Positions 18,953 to 27,215 of a DNA stretch of 61,413 nt are shown piece after piece. Each line of letters opens with the position of its first letter. The first letter of the stretch is position 1. This DNA comes from Faecalibacterium sp. UBA1819 (GTDB taxonomy: Bacteria; Bacillota; Clostridia; Oscillospirales; Ruminococcaceae): positions 17,131-78,543 of the forward strand of contig DCEX01000013.1 in assembly GCA_002315015.1 (NCBI GenBank), given 5' to 3'. The notes under the pieces are model-generated. The model was not told the origin of the DNA. It searched no databases and saw only the letters and a list, made by a program, of their open reading frames with translations. Made by a program: the position numbers and the translations under genes.

Positions 18953-19732
18953 TCATCCGAGTGTTTCGGGGCAAGAATGGGTTTGTGAAAACAGAAAAAA
19001 CGGGCTGTTTCGCTTCGCCTGCTCCACCGTAAGAGAAGCAAACCAAGTGCGCACCTTTTCCGCCATCACCGCCACAACGGGGTACTCTGTTTCACAGTGG
19101 CCGGCCGCAGCCAAAGCAAGCCCCAATTGCTGTGCATCCAGCGCTTCGTGGTGGCTGGCTTCTCCTGTCAGCAAGCAATCGCAGCCCGCAGCGGCAGCCT
19201 CACGAAAAAAGTCGCCTCCCGCCCCGGACACAACGCCCACCTTACAAACCATTTTCTCAGGGCAAGTATACTGCACCGATGCTTGCAGACATCGTCCTGC
19301 CTGAGCGGCAAACTCCGCCATAGTCATTTTCTGCGGCAAAACACCGGTGTATAAAAAGCCGTCGGCACAGCTAATTTGCGATAACCCTACACGCTCGGCC
19401 AGAGTATGCGATACGCCGTTTGCTGCTTTGTCCAAATTGGTATGCGCACAAATGGCGCTGATGCCTTCCCGCGCCAAGCGTACAAAGAGATCTTGTTCGG
19501 ACAGGCACTTCACCGGCTTAAAGATGACGGGATGATGCGCAAAAATCACATTGCAGCCGCGTGCCTTTGCCTCATCAATCACCTCGTGGGTAATATCCAG
19601 CGCACACAAAACGCCTGTCACCGTCTGCCCCATGTTGACGATGATGCCGCAGTTATCCCAAGGTTCGGCGGTGTCCCACGGCGCCCATTCATTGATTTTT
19701 TCAAAAAGCTCCTGCAAAGTCACTGTCTGCAT
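18953..19732 (-). CDS. Nif3-like dinuclear metal centre protein
   Basis: A 259-residue member of the NIF3/YqfO family, conserved but of uncertain biochemical role. Metal ligands are visible in FAHHPVIFKP, CAHTNLD and TGEASHHEALDA. It lacks the central PII-like insert of long forms. The start at 19732 has AGGAGG 7 nt upstream; the frame is open further but implausible. It overlaps trmK by 13 nt, the common trmK-nif3 pair of Firmicutes. Confidence 0.92.
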   Translation of the reverse strand: MQTVTLQELFEKINEWAPWDTAEPWDNCGIIVNMGQTVTGVLCALDITHEVIDEAKARGCNVIFAHHPVIFKPVKCLSEQDLFVRLAREGISAICAHTNLDKAANGVSHTLAERVGLSQISCADGFLYTGVLPQKMTMAEFAAQAGRCLQASVQYTCPEKMVCKVGVVSGAGGDFFREAAAAGCDCLLTGEASHHEALDAQQLGLALAAAGHCETEYPVVAVMAEKVRTWFASLTVEQAKRNSPFFLFSQTHSCPETLG

Positions 19733-20424
19733 TGCTGTGCCTCCTGTCTGATTTGCTGTGCCAGCGTCAAAAACGTCGGCCGTTCCTCCGGCGAAACGCC
19801 GCGCGCATATTTTTCGCACAAATGCGCCACATGCTCCAAATAGACCGCAGCTTCCGGCGTTTGCTTTTGGGCCGCCTTCCCTCTGGCGCGCTCCAAAAGG
19901 CTCGGGTTCCAGCGCACGCCCGTGTACTGTGCCGCCATCACAGTGTAGCACTTTCCCGCTGCCACACAGGGCGTTTCCTCCAAAAGCTCAAAGCCGTTTT
20001 CTGCCAGAAAGCCGCGCAAAACACTGTGCTTTGTGGCGGGGACAAAGACAAAGCGCGTTCCGCTTTGCCAAAACTGCGGCGCGGCCTGTAAAATTTGGCC
20101 AATGGTCACGCCGGACATTCCGGCAATCACGATACTGTCAGCCTCACCGGGTGTGAGAACTGATAAACCGTCTCCTAGCCGCAGCTGTGCCAAATGCAAC
20201 ACCCCCGCACGCTCCAGCGTTTGACGGGCGCGCTCCAGCGGCGCTTGTCTCACGTCACACGCAATCACGCCCTTACAAGTGCCGCTGGCCGCTAAGTAAG
20301 CGCAAAGCTTTCCGTGATCACAGCCAATATCAGCACAAACGCCGCCGCGTCGAACATACGACGCGGCGGCGGACAGGCGTGCATCCAGCACAGGAGCGGT
20401 CATTGCTGCTCCCTGTGCGCTCAT
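19720..20424 (-). CDS. trmK: tRNA (adenine22-N1)-methyltransferase TrmK
   Basis: A SAM-dependent class I methyltransferase that forms m1A22 in tRNA. The SAM site is VCADIGCDHGKLCAYLA and the catalytic region is DSIVIAGMSGVTIGQIL. The ATG at 20424 overlaps the DUF1858 stop as ATGA. An internal ATG at 20403 with GGGAG 6 nt upstream is an equally good start. 234 residues. Confidence 0.92.
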   Translation of the reverse strand: MSAQGAAMTAPVLDARLSAAASYVRRGGVCADIGCDHGKLCAYLAASGTCKGVIACDVRQAPLERARQTLERAGVLHLAQLRLGDGLSVLTPGEADSIVIAGMSGVTIGQILQAAPQFWQSGTRFVFVPATKHSVLRGFLAENGFELLEETPCVAAGKCYTVMAAQYTGVRWNPSLLERARGKAAQKQTPEAAVYLEHVAHLCEKYARGVSPEERPTFLTLAQQIRQEAQQCRQ

Positions 20425-20618
20425 TTTGCCGCCAATTCGTTCAGCTTGTTCAGCAACACCTCGGGGTCATTGCCGTGTACCAGGCAAGCCTGCTCAATGG
20501 TTTCGCTGCGTGCAGACGGACAGCCCAAGCAGTGCATTCCGATTTCCAAAAACAGCGGTGCAGCTTCCGGGCAGTGATCCAAAACTTCGCCAATAATGGT
20601 ATCTTTTGTAAATGTCAT
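20421..20618 (-). CDS. DUF1858 domain protein
   Basis: A 65-residue stand-alone DUF1858 domain (MTFTKDTIIGEVLDHCPEAA then GMHCLGCPSA). The paired Cys in HCLGCPSA is typical, and relatives occur fused to ScdA or hybrid-cluster proteins, suggesting a redox or metal role that is unproven. GGAGG precedes the ATG. It is the first gene of the trmK-nif3-rqcH unit. Confidence 0.9.
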   Translation of the reverse strand: MTFTKDTIIGEVLDHCPEAAPLFLEIGMHCLGCPSARSETIEQACLVHGNDPEVLLNKLNELAAK

Positions 20619-20670
20619 GATAAAACCTCCATGAGAAGTGATATTTACACTAAAAATGTATTGTTTTCTT

Positions 20671-20699
20671 ATTGTACCCTATCTTTTTAAAAATAGCAA
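20671..20699 (-). promoter_or_regulatory. Promoter of the DUF1858-trmK-nif3-rqcH operon
   Basis: TTGCTA and TACAAT are separated by 17 nt on the minus strand, about 50 nt before the DUF1858 start. Confidence 0.7.
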
Positions 20700-20717
20700 G
20701 GAATTTTGCTGAAAAAC

Positions 20718-21185
20718 TCATTGTGCGCGCATCAAGGCATTTTGCATGTAACCGTCTGCGCCTTCAATCATCAGTGTCATCCCATTCCAAAACTCCGCTT
20801 CTCTCATGGAACGGGCTTTGTCCACAGCGTCCCAATACTCGGCATACTCATCGCCCGTTGCGCCTGTGTAAAATAATCGGCTCTGCACGGTGTCATATTC
20901 TTCTTCGGGGCGGCTCGTTTCCAAAATTGCGCCCTGTGCGAAAAGCTCCTGCAAGATTTCCACTTCATAGTCGGGAAGCGCCGGCTGTTTCGGCGGCGTT
21001 AAGAGCACGACAACCCATATCACAACCGAAATGCACAGCAGCACAATGCCAATCAGCTTTTTGCTGCGGCCGCCTTTTCGTCTGCGCTCTTGAACGACTG
21101 CAATATTTTCCGTCGCAGGGCGCTTCGCACGGGTCACAATTCCTAAAATGACAAAAAAGAGAACAAGTAAAACAACTTCTATCAT
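20718..21185 (-). CDS. Unknown membrane protein, 155 residues
   Basis: Not recognised. One hydrophobic helix spans about residues 2-18 (IEVVLLVLFFVILGIVT), then a very basic linker (QERRRKGGRSKK), and a second helix at about 44-62. A ~90-residue acidic domain follows. The ATG is preceded by GGAGGAGGG inside the upstream gene and overlaps its stop by 4 nt, so the two are coupled. The pair may form one membrane complex. Confidence 0.8.
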   Translation of the reverse strand: MIEVVLLVLFFVILGIVTRAKRPATENIAVVQERRRKGGRSKKLIGIVLLCISVVIWVVVLLTPPKQPALPDYEVEILQELFAQGAILETSRPEEEYDTVQSRLFYTGATGDEYAEYWDAVDKARSMREAEFWNGMTLMIEGADGYMQNALMRAQ

Positions 21186-22093
21186 ACCGATCCCTCCTCC
21201 AGTAAATCAACCGACCCTGCATCACTGCCATCGTCAGAAATATCCTCGCTCATGGCATCATTCGCTTGAACCGCCAACATATCCAGAGTGCTTTCCAAGA
21301 CTTCGGCAGCTTCCATCCGCTCGTCAAAATCCTCGCTCGTCAATGCCTCAAACACGCTCCCGTCATCGCCCAGCATCATCAGCATTCCGCGCACGGCATC
21401 CTGGCCGCGTTTCACGTCATCATAAGGAACGTCCGCCAAGACCCGTTCACCGGGCGCACAGAGCGCTTCCATATTGGAGGCTAAATCCCACGTTAGAGCA
21501 GTTGCATCTGCCTGTGTCTGCCCCGCTAAGATGAAGACATAGAGCTGCCAATCGTCAATGGTCTCCAAAATCATATCCTGCCACTCCGCCTGCGTCGCCA
21601 GCGGCGCAAAAGAGGTATCTCTTTTGCTGTAATCCGACAGTTGATTTTCCGAAACAAATTCTGCTGCGCGGGCATACTGGCCTTGGTCGAGCATAGCGGA
21701 AAGCTTATCATGATAGGCATTCGGCATCAAAACGCTTTGCATTCCATCCGTTCCAACCACCGTGGCAAGAATGACGGTAAACACAAATACGCAAATGCCG
21801 AGCACCAGCCAAGCAGTACCGCTTTTCACTTCCTTTTGAATTTTCGCGGCTGTTTGTCCGCGCGTCACAGTCGGCTGCATCCAAGGCTGTGCCGCAGGCT
21901 TTCCTGAAGACACCGGCTTTCGCGCAGGGACAGGCTTTCGGGACGTCGTTTTTGCCGAAGCGGACGGCGCACGGTTTCTGCCGGGAAAACTGCGGCTTGT
22001 ACTCGGCTGCTCTTGCTCCAGCAAGGAAACATCCTCGCCATACATGTCCTTTAAAATGTCATTTTTCTCCGAATCGAACATTGAATCTTTCAC
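21182..22093 (-). CDS. Unknown single-pass membrane protein, about 303 residues
   Basis: Not recognised. The N-terminal ~95 residues are acidic, then rich in Ser, Pro, Arg and Lys (PSASAKTTSRKPVPARKPVS) and probably disordered. A helix at about 95-118 (GTAWLVLGICVFVFTVILAT) crosses the membrane. The C-terminal ~180 residues are acidic and helical. ATG at 22099 is only 1 nt from GGGAGGG, whereas the in-frame GTG at 22093 is 7 nt away and is the better start. It is coupled to the next gene by an ATGA overlap. Confidence 0.78.
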   Translation of the reverse strand: MKDSMFDSEKNDILKDMYGEDVSLLEQEQPSTSRSFPGRNRAPSASAKTTSRKPVPARKPVSSGKPAAQPWMQPTVTRGQTAAKIQKEVKSGTAWLVLGICVFVFTVILATVVGTDGMQSVLMPNAYHDKLSAMLDQGQYARAAEFVSENQLSDYSKRDTSFAPLATQAEWQDMILETIDDWQLYVFILAGQTQADATALTWDLASNMEALCAPGERVLADVPYDDVKRGQDAVRGMLMMLGDDGSVFEALTSEDFDERMEAAEVLESTLDMLAVQANDAMSEDISDDGSDAGSVDLLEEGSV

Positions 22094-22115
22094 AAACATT
22101 CCCTCCCAACAGCAT

Positions 22116-22850
22116 TCAAATCACAAAACCGCCGTTTACCCCCAGCACCTGACCGGTGATAAACGCAGCATCCTCAGAGCAAAGAAAGCACACAGCCTTG
22201 GCAATATCAAGCGGTGTGCCAAGACGCTCCAAGGGGGTTTCCTGCGCCAGCGCCTCTTTTTCTTCCGGCGAAAAACAAGCCAGCATTTCCGTGTCCACTA
22301 CGCCGGGTGCGACGGCGTTGACGGTAATGCCGCTGGGGGCCACCTCTTTTGCCAGCGCCTTCGTCATGCCGATGATCGCTGCTTTCGCCGCGGAATAGTC
22401 CACCTCACACGATGCGCCTACTTGACCCCACATGGAAGAAATATTCACGATGCGGCCCCATTTCCAGCGAATCATCGCGGGCAGTGCTTCACGTGTGCAA
22501 AGAAACGCACCGCGCACGGTTCCCGCCATCATGTCGTCCCAATCCTGTGCCGTTAAATCGGTAAACAGCTTTTGCCGGGCAATTCCGGCATTATTCACTA
22601 AAAGCGCGGGTTCGCCCAGCCGGTCGCGCACTTCGGCAAACATGGCGCGCACACTTTCCTCACTGCGCACATCTAAAAAAACGGGAACGGCTGTTTTCCC
22701 GTCCTGTGCCAATTCTTCGCACAGCGCCTGTGCCGGCTGCTGACCGGTGCGATAGCAGACCGCCACACGATAACCGCGCATGGCAAGTTCTCGGGCAATC
22801 GCCGCGCCAATTCCGCGCGAAGCGCCTGTTACAACTGCGACTTTCTCCAT
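22116..22850 (-). CDS. SDR-family oxidoreductase, FabG-like
   Basis: A 244-residue short-chain dehydrogenase/reductase. The cofactor motif is TGASRGIGAAIA, then NNAGI, the catalytic Ser in NISSMWG, and YSAAK. It resembles 3-oxoacyl-ACP reductase, but no fatty-acid genes are adjacent, so the substrate is open. Its start overlaps the tadA 3' end by 22 nt. Confidence 0.88.
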   Translation of the reverse strand: MEKVAVVTGASRGIGAAIARELAMRGYRVAVCYRTGQQPAQALCEELAQDGKTAVPVFLDVRSEESVRAMFAEVRDRLGEPALLVNNAGIARQKLFTDLTAQDWDDMMAGTVRGAFLCTREALPAMIRWKWGRIVNISSMWGQVGASCEVDYSAAKAAIIGMTKALAKEVAPSGITVNAVAPGVVDTEMLACFSPEEKEALAQETPLERLGTPLDIAKAVCFLCSEDAAFITGQVLGVNGGFVI

Positions 22851-23320
22851 TTCGGCTTCTCCCCCGATTTTCGTTTTCTTCGCAACTCCTCAAAAAAAGC
22901 TTGCAGCAGCGCGGTGCATTCTTCCTCTAAAACGCCGCTTTCCACCACGGGACGATGGTTGAACCCCAGCGAAAACAAATCCACCACACTCCCGCAGCAG
23001 CCCGCTTTTGCATCACGCGCCCCATAGACCACACGCTTGATGCGGCTGTTGATAATCGCGCCGGCACACATCGGACAAGGCTCCAGTGTGACATACAAAT
23101 CGCATTGCCACAAACGCCAGCCGCCTAAGCGAGCGCAAGCCTTGTCAATCGCCAAAAGCTCGGCGTGATGCACCGCATTTTTTTCGGTTTCGCGCGTGTT
23201 GCAGGCAGCCGCTACCACTTCACCATCTTTGACAATCACAGCGCCTACGGGTACTTCGCCCATCTCCGCCGCATGCCGTGCCTGTTCCAGCGCCAGACGC
23301 ATCCACTTTTCATCTTCCAT
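22829..23320 (-). CDS. tadA: tRNA-specific adenosine deaminase TadA
   Basis: Converts A34 to inosine in tRNA-Arg(ACG). The zinc and catalytic residues are HAE (VHHAELLAID) and PCPMC (LEPCPMCAGAIINSRIKRVV). At 163 residues with a basic C-terminal tail it is of normal size. It lies between the CPBP protein and the SDR in a leftward operon. Confidence 0.94.
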   Translation of the reverse strand: MEDEKWMRLALEQARHAAEMGEVPVGAVIVKDGEVVAAACNTRETEKNAVHHAELLAIDKACARLGGWRLWQCDLYVTLEPCPMCAGAIINSRIKRVVYGARDAKAGCCGSVVDLFSLGFNHRPVVESGVLEEECTALLQAFFEELRRKRKSGEKPKWRKSQL

Positions 23321-23337
23321 GGTTTGTTCTCACCTTC

Positions 23338-24444
23338 TCACGGCAGCCAAAAGGGCGCGATCCACCCCGTCATGGGCCAAACAGCGCGCAGCGCCATTGC
23401 CAGCATGACTATAATGTACAGCGGGGTAGTTGCCAAGCGCTCCACTCGGCTCTGCCTGTTTTTCGGGTCATACACACGCGGGATTTGGCGAAACGAGCGC
23501 AAAATCTGCTTTTCGTAAATGATGCCGATGCACACAACCGCCGCGAGGAAAATGACACCTAAAAGATACACCATTAACGCAAAGGACTCCACCCCCTGCA
23601 TTTTTTGTTCAATCACCAAAAACGCAAAGGAAATGAAGTTGCTGCTAAAGTGCAGCATAATTCCCACGGTCAGCGTTCCCGTACAGTGCGCTGCCAAGCC
23701 CATGAGCACCGACTTGATAAACACGGTGGGCATTTGCGCCAGCTCCGTAGACATCAGCGTAAACATCACGCTTGATACCACAATGGAAAACCATGCGCCC
23801 CACGGTTCAAAAATCCGCTGCAATGCGCCGCGCACCAGCCATTCGTCCACCACTGCCGGAACCACACATAAGGCAAGAAAGTAGTACCACACGCCCAGCG
23901 GGTTTTCCGGCAGCTGAATACTTTGCTCGACGGGATAAACCGTCCAATGCTCCAGAACATAGCGCACGGCACTGGTCAGCATATCTCCCAAAACGCTGAC
24001 CCCCATAAAGACGGGAACGAAAATCCACACTTGTGTTTGTTCCGGCCAGCGTTTTTGCGGTTTAAGCTTCATCGGGGTGCTTTGAGCCCCTTTTTCAATG
24101 AGAAAACGGGCGGCCACTAAACCGGCTGCGGGCAGCAGGAGAGCCAGCGCCCGGTAAACCGCTTGGCCCTGCAAACGCCAGTCAGAGGGCAGCGCGGGTT
24201 CTACGGAACCCCATAGGGAGCCTAAAAGCCCCAAGAGTATACTATCCAGAACAAAGTACAAAAGCACCGCCAAAGCGGAAAGACTTCCCGCATAACGCAG
24301 CCAGTCTTTTTTTCGTTTGTGCGGTGACGCGCTTTTTCTTCTTTGGGAAAGTTCCTGCTGCTTTTCCTCTGCATTTTGCGCTGTTAATCGTTCCAGCTGA
24401 ATGGTCATCTCCCATTCTTCTTTTGTCCAATCTTCGGGCCGCAT
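23338..24444 (-). CDS. CPBP/Abi-type membrane protein with altered active site
   Basis: A 368-residue integral membrane protein with a basic, charged N-terminal ~60 residues and about eight hydrophobic segments. The CPBP glutamic protease core is present but modified: motif 1 reads DEWLVRG (EExxxR expected), motif 2 reads FTLMST with Ser where FxxxH has His, and motif 3 HFSSN fits HxxxN. Peptidase activity is therefore doubtful. ATG at 24444 has a G-rich Shine-Dalgarno 7 nt upstream and clears the preceding gene; the open frame to 24513 is not used. Confidence 0.8.
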   Translation of the reverse strand: MRPEDWTKEEWEMTIQLERLTAQNAEEKQQELSQRRKSASPHKRKKDWLRYAGSLSALAVLLYFVLDSILLGLLGSLWGSVEPALPSDWRLQGQAVYRALALLLPAAGLVAARFLIEKGAQSTPMKLKPQKRWPEQTQVWIFVPVFMGVSVLGDMLTSAVRYVLEHWTVYPVEQSIQLPENPLGVWYYFLALCVVPAVVDEWLVRGALQRIFEPWGAWFSIVVSSVMFTLMSTELAQMPTVFIKSVLMGLAAHCTGTLTVGIMLHFSSNFISFAFLVIEQKMQGVESFALMVYLLGVIFLAAVVCIGIIYEKQILRSFRQIPRVYDPKNRQSRVERLATTPLYIIVMLAMALRAVWPMTGWIAPFWLP

Positions 24445-24502
24445 CCGTCTGCCCCCCCTTCCTTGTACGGTATTGACACTGCACCGCTTATTTTCAGATA
24501 GT

Positions 24503-25396
24503 TTAAATTTCAAAAAAGCTCAGCTGCCCGGAGTCATACATTGCCTGGTATGCCTGAATAATATCGTTCATTTCCGTCAGCAAGCCGTTTTTTTGTGCTT
24601 CATCCCGAAAAATCTCAGTCAGCTTATGTACGCCGGGCACAAAGCATTTATAACGCGGGCCATATTTTTTGCGGTAAGCCTGGGGCAGCTGTTCTTTGGG
24701 AAACAATTCGGACAGTTTCTCGTAGAAGTATTCGCGCTGGCCATCACGCAGCGTCATGCCAAGCATGGGGTAAACAAAACGCGCACCTGCCGCCGCAGCG
24801 CTGTACACCACTTCGCGGATGTTTTCTTCGCTGTCCTCGACATAGGGTATCACGGGCATCAGCAGCACACCCGCAAAAATACCCGCTTGCGATAGGCGCC
24901 GCACCGCTTCTAAACGCTGCGCGGGCGGCGGCGCATTCGGTTCTAATTTTTTTGCCAGAGACGGGCTGCATGTTGTCACCGTCATGGCACACAGCACCGG
25001 GGAATGCACCTGAATGGTTTGCAGCACGTCAATATCGCGCTCAATCAACGGGCTTTTGGTGGCAACCACTGCGCCAAACCCATACGCCGAAATCAATTCC
25101 AGTGCTTTGCGTGTATACTCATACTTTTTTTCAAAATGGTTGTAAGGGTCACTCATGCCTCCCATCGCCACCACACCGGTTGCCCGCTTGCTGCTCAGTC
25201 CGTTGCGCACTAAAGTCAGCGCATTTTCTTTCACGCGCACACTGTCAAATGATTCAATGCCGTAACAATCGCTGCGGCTGTCGCAGTAAATACAGCCGTG
25301 GCTGCATCCATGGTATAAATTCATCGTGTAATCTGCGCCAAACCATTCTTTGTTTTTGTTGGTCATTACAATGGTTTTTGCCGGTATGGTGTCCAT
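24503..25396 (-). CDS. Radical SAM protein, spore-photoproduct-lyase-like
   Basis: About 297 residues. YHGCSHGCIYCDSRSD contains the CX3CX2C cluster motif, and GGMSDPYNHFEKKYEYTRKA matches the SPL/Rv2578c group, which is distinct from true SplB. The reaction is unknown. GGGAGG lies 8 nt before a GTG (25399) and 11 nt before the ATG at 25396, so the start is uncertain by one codon. It is the first gene of the leftward run to 20.7 kb. Confidence 0.88.
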   Translation of the reverse strand: MDTIPAKTIVMTNKNKEWFGADYTMNLYHGCSHGCIYCDSRSDCYGIESFDSVRVKENALTLVRNGLSSKRATGVVAMGGMSDPYNHFEKKYEYTRKALELISAYGFGAVVATKSPLIERDIDVLQTIQVHSPVLCAMTVTTCSPSLAKKLEPNAPPPAQRLEAVRRLSQAGIFAGVLLMPVIPYVEDSEENIREVVYSAAAAGARFVYPMLGMTLRDGQREYFYEKLSELFPKEQLPQAYRKKYGPRYKCFVPGVHKLTEIFRDEAQKNGLLTEMNDIIQAYQAMYDSGQLSFFEI

Positions 25397-25455
25397 CACG
25401 CAAAGCACCTCCCTTCCTCTTTTCTACCAGTATACCATAAAATTGCAAAAAACAA

Positions 25456-25491
25456 GAACCCTTTTTGTGGGCTTTTCCGCAAAAAGGGCTC
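25456..25491 (-). terminator. Terminator of the repeat lipoprotein gene
   Basis: A 15-bp stem with one mismatch, including a run of A-U pairs (CCCTTTTTG core), is followed on the minus strand by TTGTTTTTTG. It lies 70 nt past the stop at 25561. Confidence 0.85.
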
Positions 25492-25560
25492 TTTTTCGGC
25501 AAACACAAACTTTTGTTCCGTTTTTGCACCGGATCAACACACAACGCATTCTTTTCCTGC

Positions 25561-26820
25561 TCAGATTAAAAGCTGCGCTACATGTGTAATCACTGCATTT
25601 TCTTCTTCATTTTCTCCCGTCAGCCAACCGGTAAAATAAACGCGCACAGGATTTCCCACCGCTACCGTTTCGGGGACGCTCTGTTCCGCGGCCTTTTGAG
25701 TAAAGTGCAGCGTTTTTCCGCTCATTGTCCGAAGCGTCATAGATTCCTCGTTCAATTCCCAAACCATACCGGCAATGCTGTTTTCGCTTTTGCTTCCTTT
25801 GCTCTCCACTTCAATTTCGGTTAGTTCCATCTCGCGTGTATCCGCGCCGTTTAACCACCCTTCATAGGTCACACAAACGGTGTCGTTTTTATCTAAGTCT
25901 TCCGAGGGAACCATTTCTTCGTCCAAGGACAGCTCCAGCGTTTCTCCTGTCATGGAATGAAGCAGCAGCACACCTTGTTCGGAATCAAAGCTTTCCACAA
26001 CGCCGTACATTTGCTGGCGGGCATCGTCAGCCGGAACCACCTTCAAAACCTTGCCCAAATACCAGCCGTCATCGGCTACATCTGTATTGGCGTATACAAC
26101 AGCTTCTTCCCACTCCAAATCTTCCCAAGCGTCTGCACCGCACTGCACCTGCTTTGTGGAAAATGTGCCTTGAACGCCGTCCCATGTTTCAACGGTCAGC
26201 ATTTTGGTTTTATCATCGTACTGTTGAACCATGACAGGCGTACTCGCCACAATTCCTGTCAGCTCCAGTTCTGTAATCTGCTTCACCAATGCTTTTTCGG
26301 TGTCGGACGCCATTCCGTCAAATGTCAAACGAACGAAGGAGCCTTCTTCCAGCTTTCCGTTCATCTTTTGCTTTGCCTGTGCAATGGAAAACGAATAAAC
26401 CGCTCCCGTTTCGGTTTCCAGTTCCAGCGTGTCTTTTGTCAATGCCGCCACACGGCCATCGGCTGTGCTGTTTTGATAGCCGGCGGCTACTTCGTCCGAT
26501 TCGTCCGGCTCTATATAAAGCACATCGACATGATTCGGTTCCAACTGCAAATCACCGTCATAATAAATTTTCACAAAAGAGCCGTTGAGCACCTCTACAT
26601 CGGGCGGAATCTCATCGCCGCCCAAATCGAGCACATATTCCATTCCTGCATTGGTGCGTAAAATTAGAGTATCTTGTGTAATGTCAAGCACTACACCGCT
26701 TGCTGTCTGGGCATCTTTCGGCGGGCCTACCGGTTCTTCCTCTACGGGCTGAGGTTCTTGTCCCATACAACCGCACAGCAAAAGCGTTAATAAAAAAGCC
26801 GCAGCTCCTTTTGCTCTCAT
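25561..26820 (-). CDS. Lipoprotein with five related beta-rich repeats
   Basis: 419 residues from the ATG at 26820 (G-rich Shine-Dalgarno). The signal peptide ends in LLLCGC, making Cys18 a likely lipidated residue, so the protein should sit on the outer face of the membrane. After an acidic linker there are five repeats at about 41-104, 121-187, 188-268, 272-338 and 350-417. They share a pattern of GxV near the start, TLxLxT, G, then VxVxYxG (for example GVVLDITQDTLILRT, GRVAALTKDTLELET, GMVWELNEESMTLRT). The fold looks like small barrels; I know no named family. Function unknown. It is monocistronic. Confidence 0.85.
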   Translation of the reverse strand: MRAKGAAAFLLTLLLCGCMGQEPQPVEEEPVGPPKDAQTASGVVLDITQDTLILRTNAGMEYVLDLGGDEIPPDVEVLNGSFVKIYYDGDLQLEPNHVDVLYIEPDESDEVAAGYQNSTADGRVAALTKDTLELETETGAVYSFSIAQAKQKMNGKLEEGSFVRLTFDGMASDTEKALVKQITELELTGIVASTPVMVQQYDDKTKMLTVETWDGVQGTFSTKQVQCGADAWEDLEWEEAVVYANTDVADDGWYLGKVLKVVPADDARQQMYGVVESFDSEQGVLLLHSMTGETLELSLDEEMVPSEDLDKNDTVCVTYEGWLNGADTREMELTEIEVESKGSKSENSIAGMVWELNEESMTLRTMSGKTLHFTQKAAEQSVPETVAVGNPVRVYFTGWLTGENEEENAVITHVAQLLI

Positions 26821-26985
26821 GTTTCTCTCTCCCCTCGCTCGTACCATCCGGCACAAGCTCCTCTTTTCTTCCAAGATCATCTTTACCATTTTCGCCCGCC
26901 GCTACGCGGTGCGGCCCGATTTTCCGGCCAAAATGCTGTGCTTATCGGCTGCCAGCACAGACCGTCACTGAGCGATACAGTTATC

Positions 26986-27015
26986 ATTATATAATAAGCG
27001 CATTCCTACTGTAAA
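26986..27015 (-). promoter_or_regulatory. Promoter of the repeat lipoprotein gene
   Basis: TTTACA and TATAAT are separated by 18 nt on the minus strand. The leader to the ATG is about 160 nt. Confidence 0.7.
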
Positions 27016-27134
27016 TATGCCTTTTATAAATGTATCACTTTTTACATCTTTTTGTCATAATTTCGTTTTTTCAAATACATGATGGCGTCTGCACCTGTGC
27101 AAACTGCGGTGCTTGCCCATTGGTTCAGACGCAA

Positions 27135-27166
27135 ACAGGCAGCGAATGAAACCATCCGCTGCCTGT
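27135..27166 (-). terminator. Terminator after ispH-S1
   Basis: A perfect 10-bp stem (ACAGGCAGCG/CGCTGCCTGT) with a 12-nt loop lies 50 nt past the stop. The U-tract is short (TTTGCG). Confidence 0.65.
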
Positions 27167-27215
27167 CATTCCTTTTCAATTGAGTGTTGAAACCCGCCAG
27201 CAATTGCTAAGCAAA

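Larger units (their letters stand above)
26821..27215. other. Gene-free interval holding a promoter, a leader and a terminator
   Basis: It contains the promoter of the repeat lipoprotein (26986-27015), its ~160-nt leader and the terminator of the ispH operon (27135-27166). Nothing else is recognisable. Confidence 0.6.
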
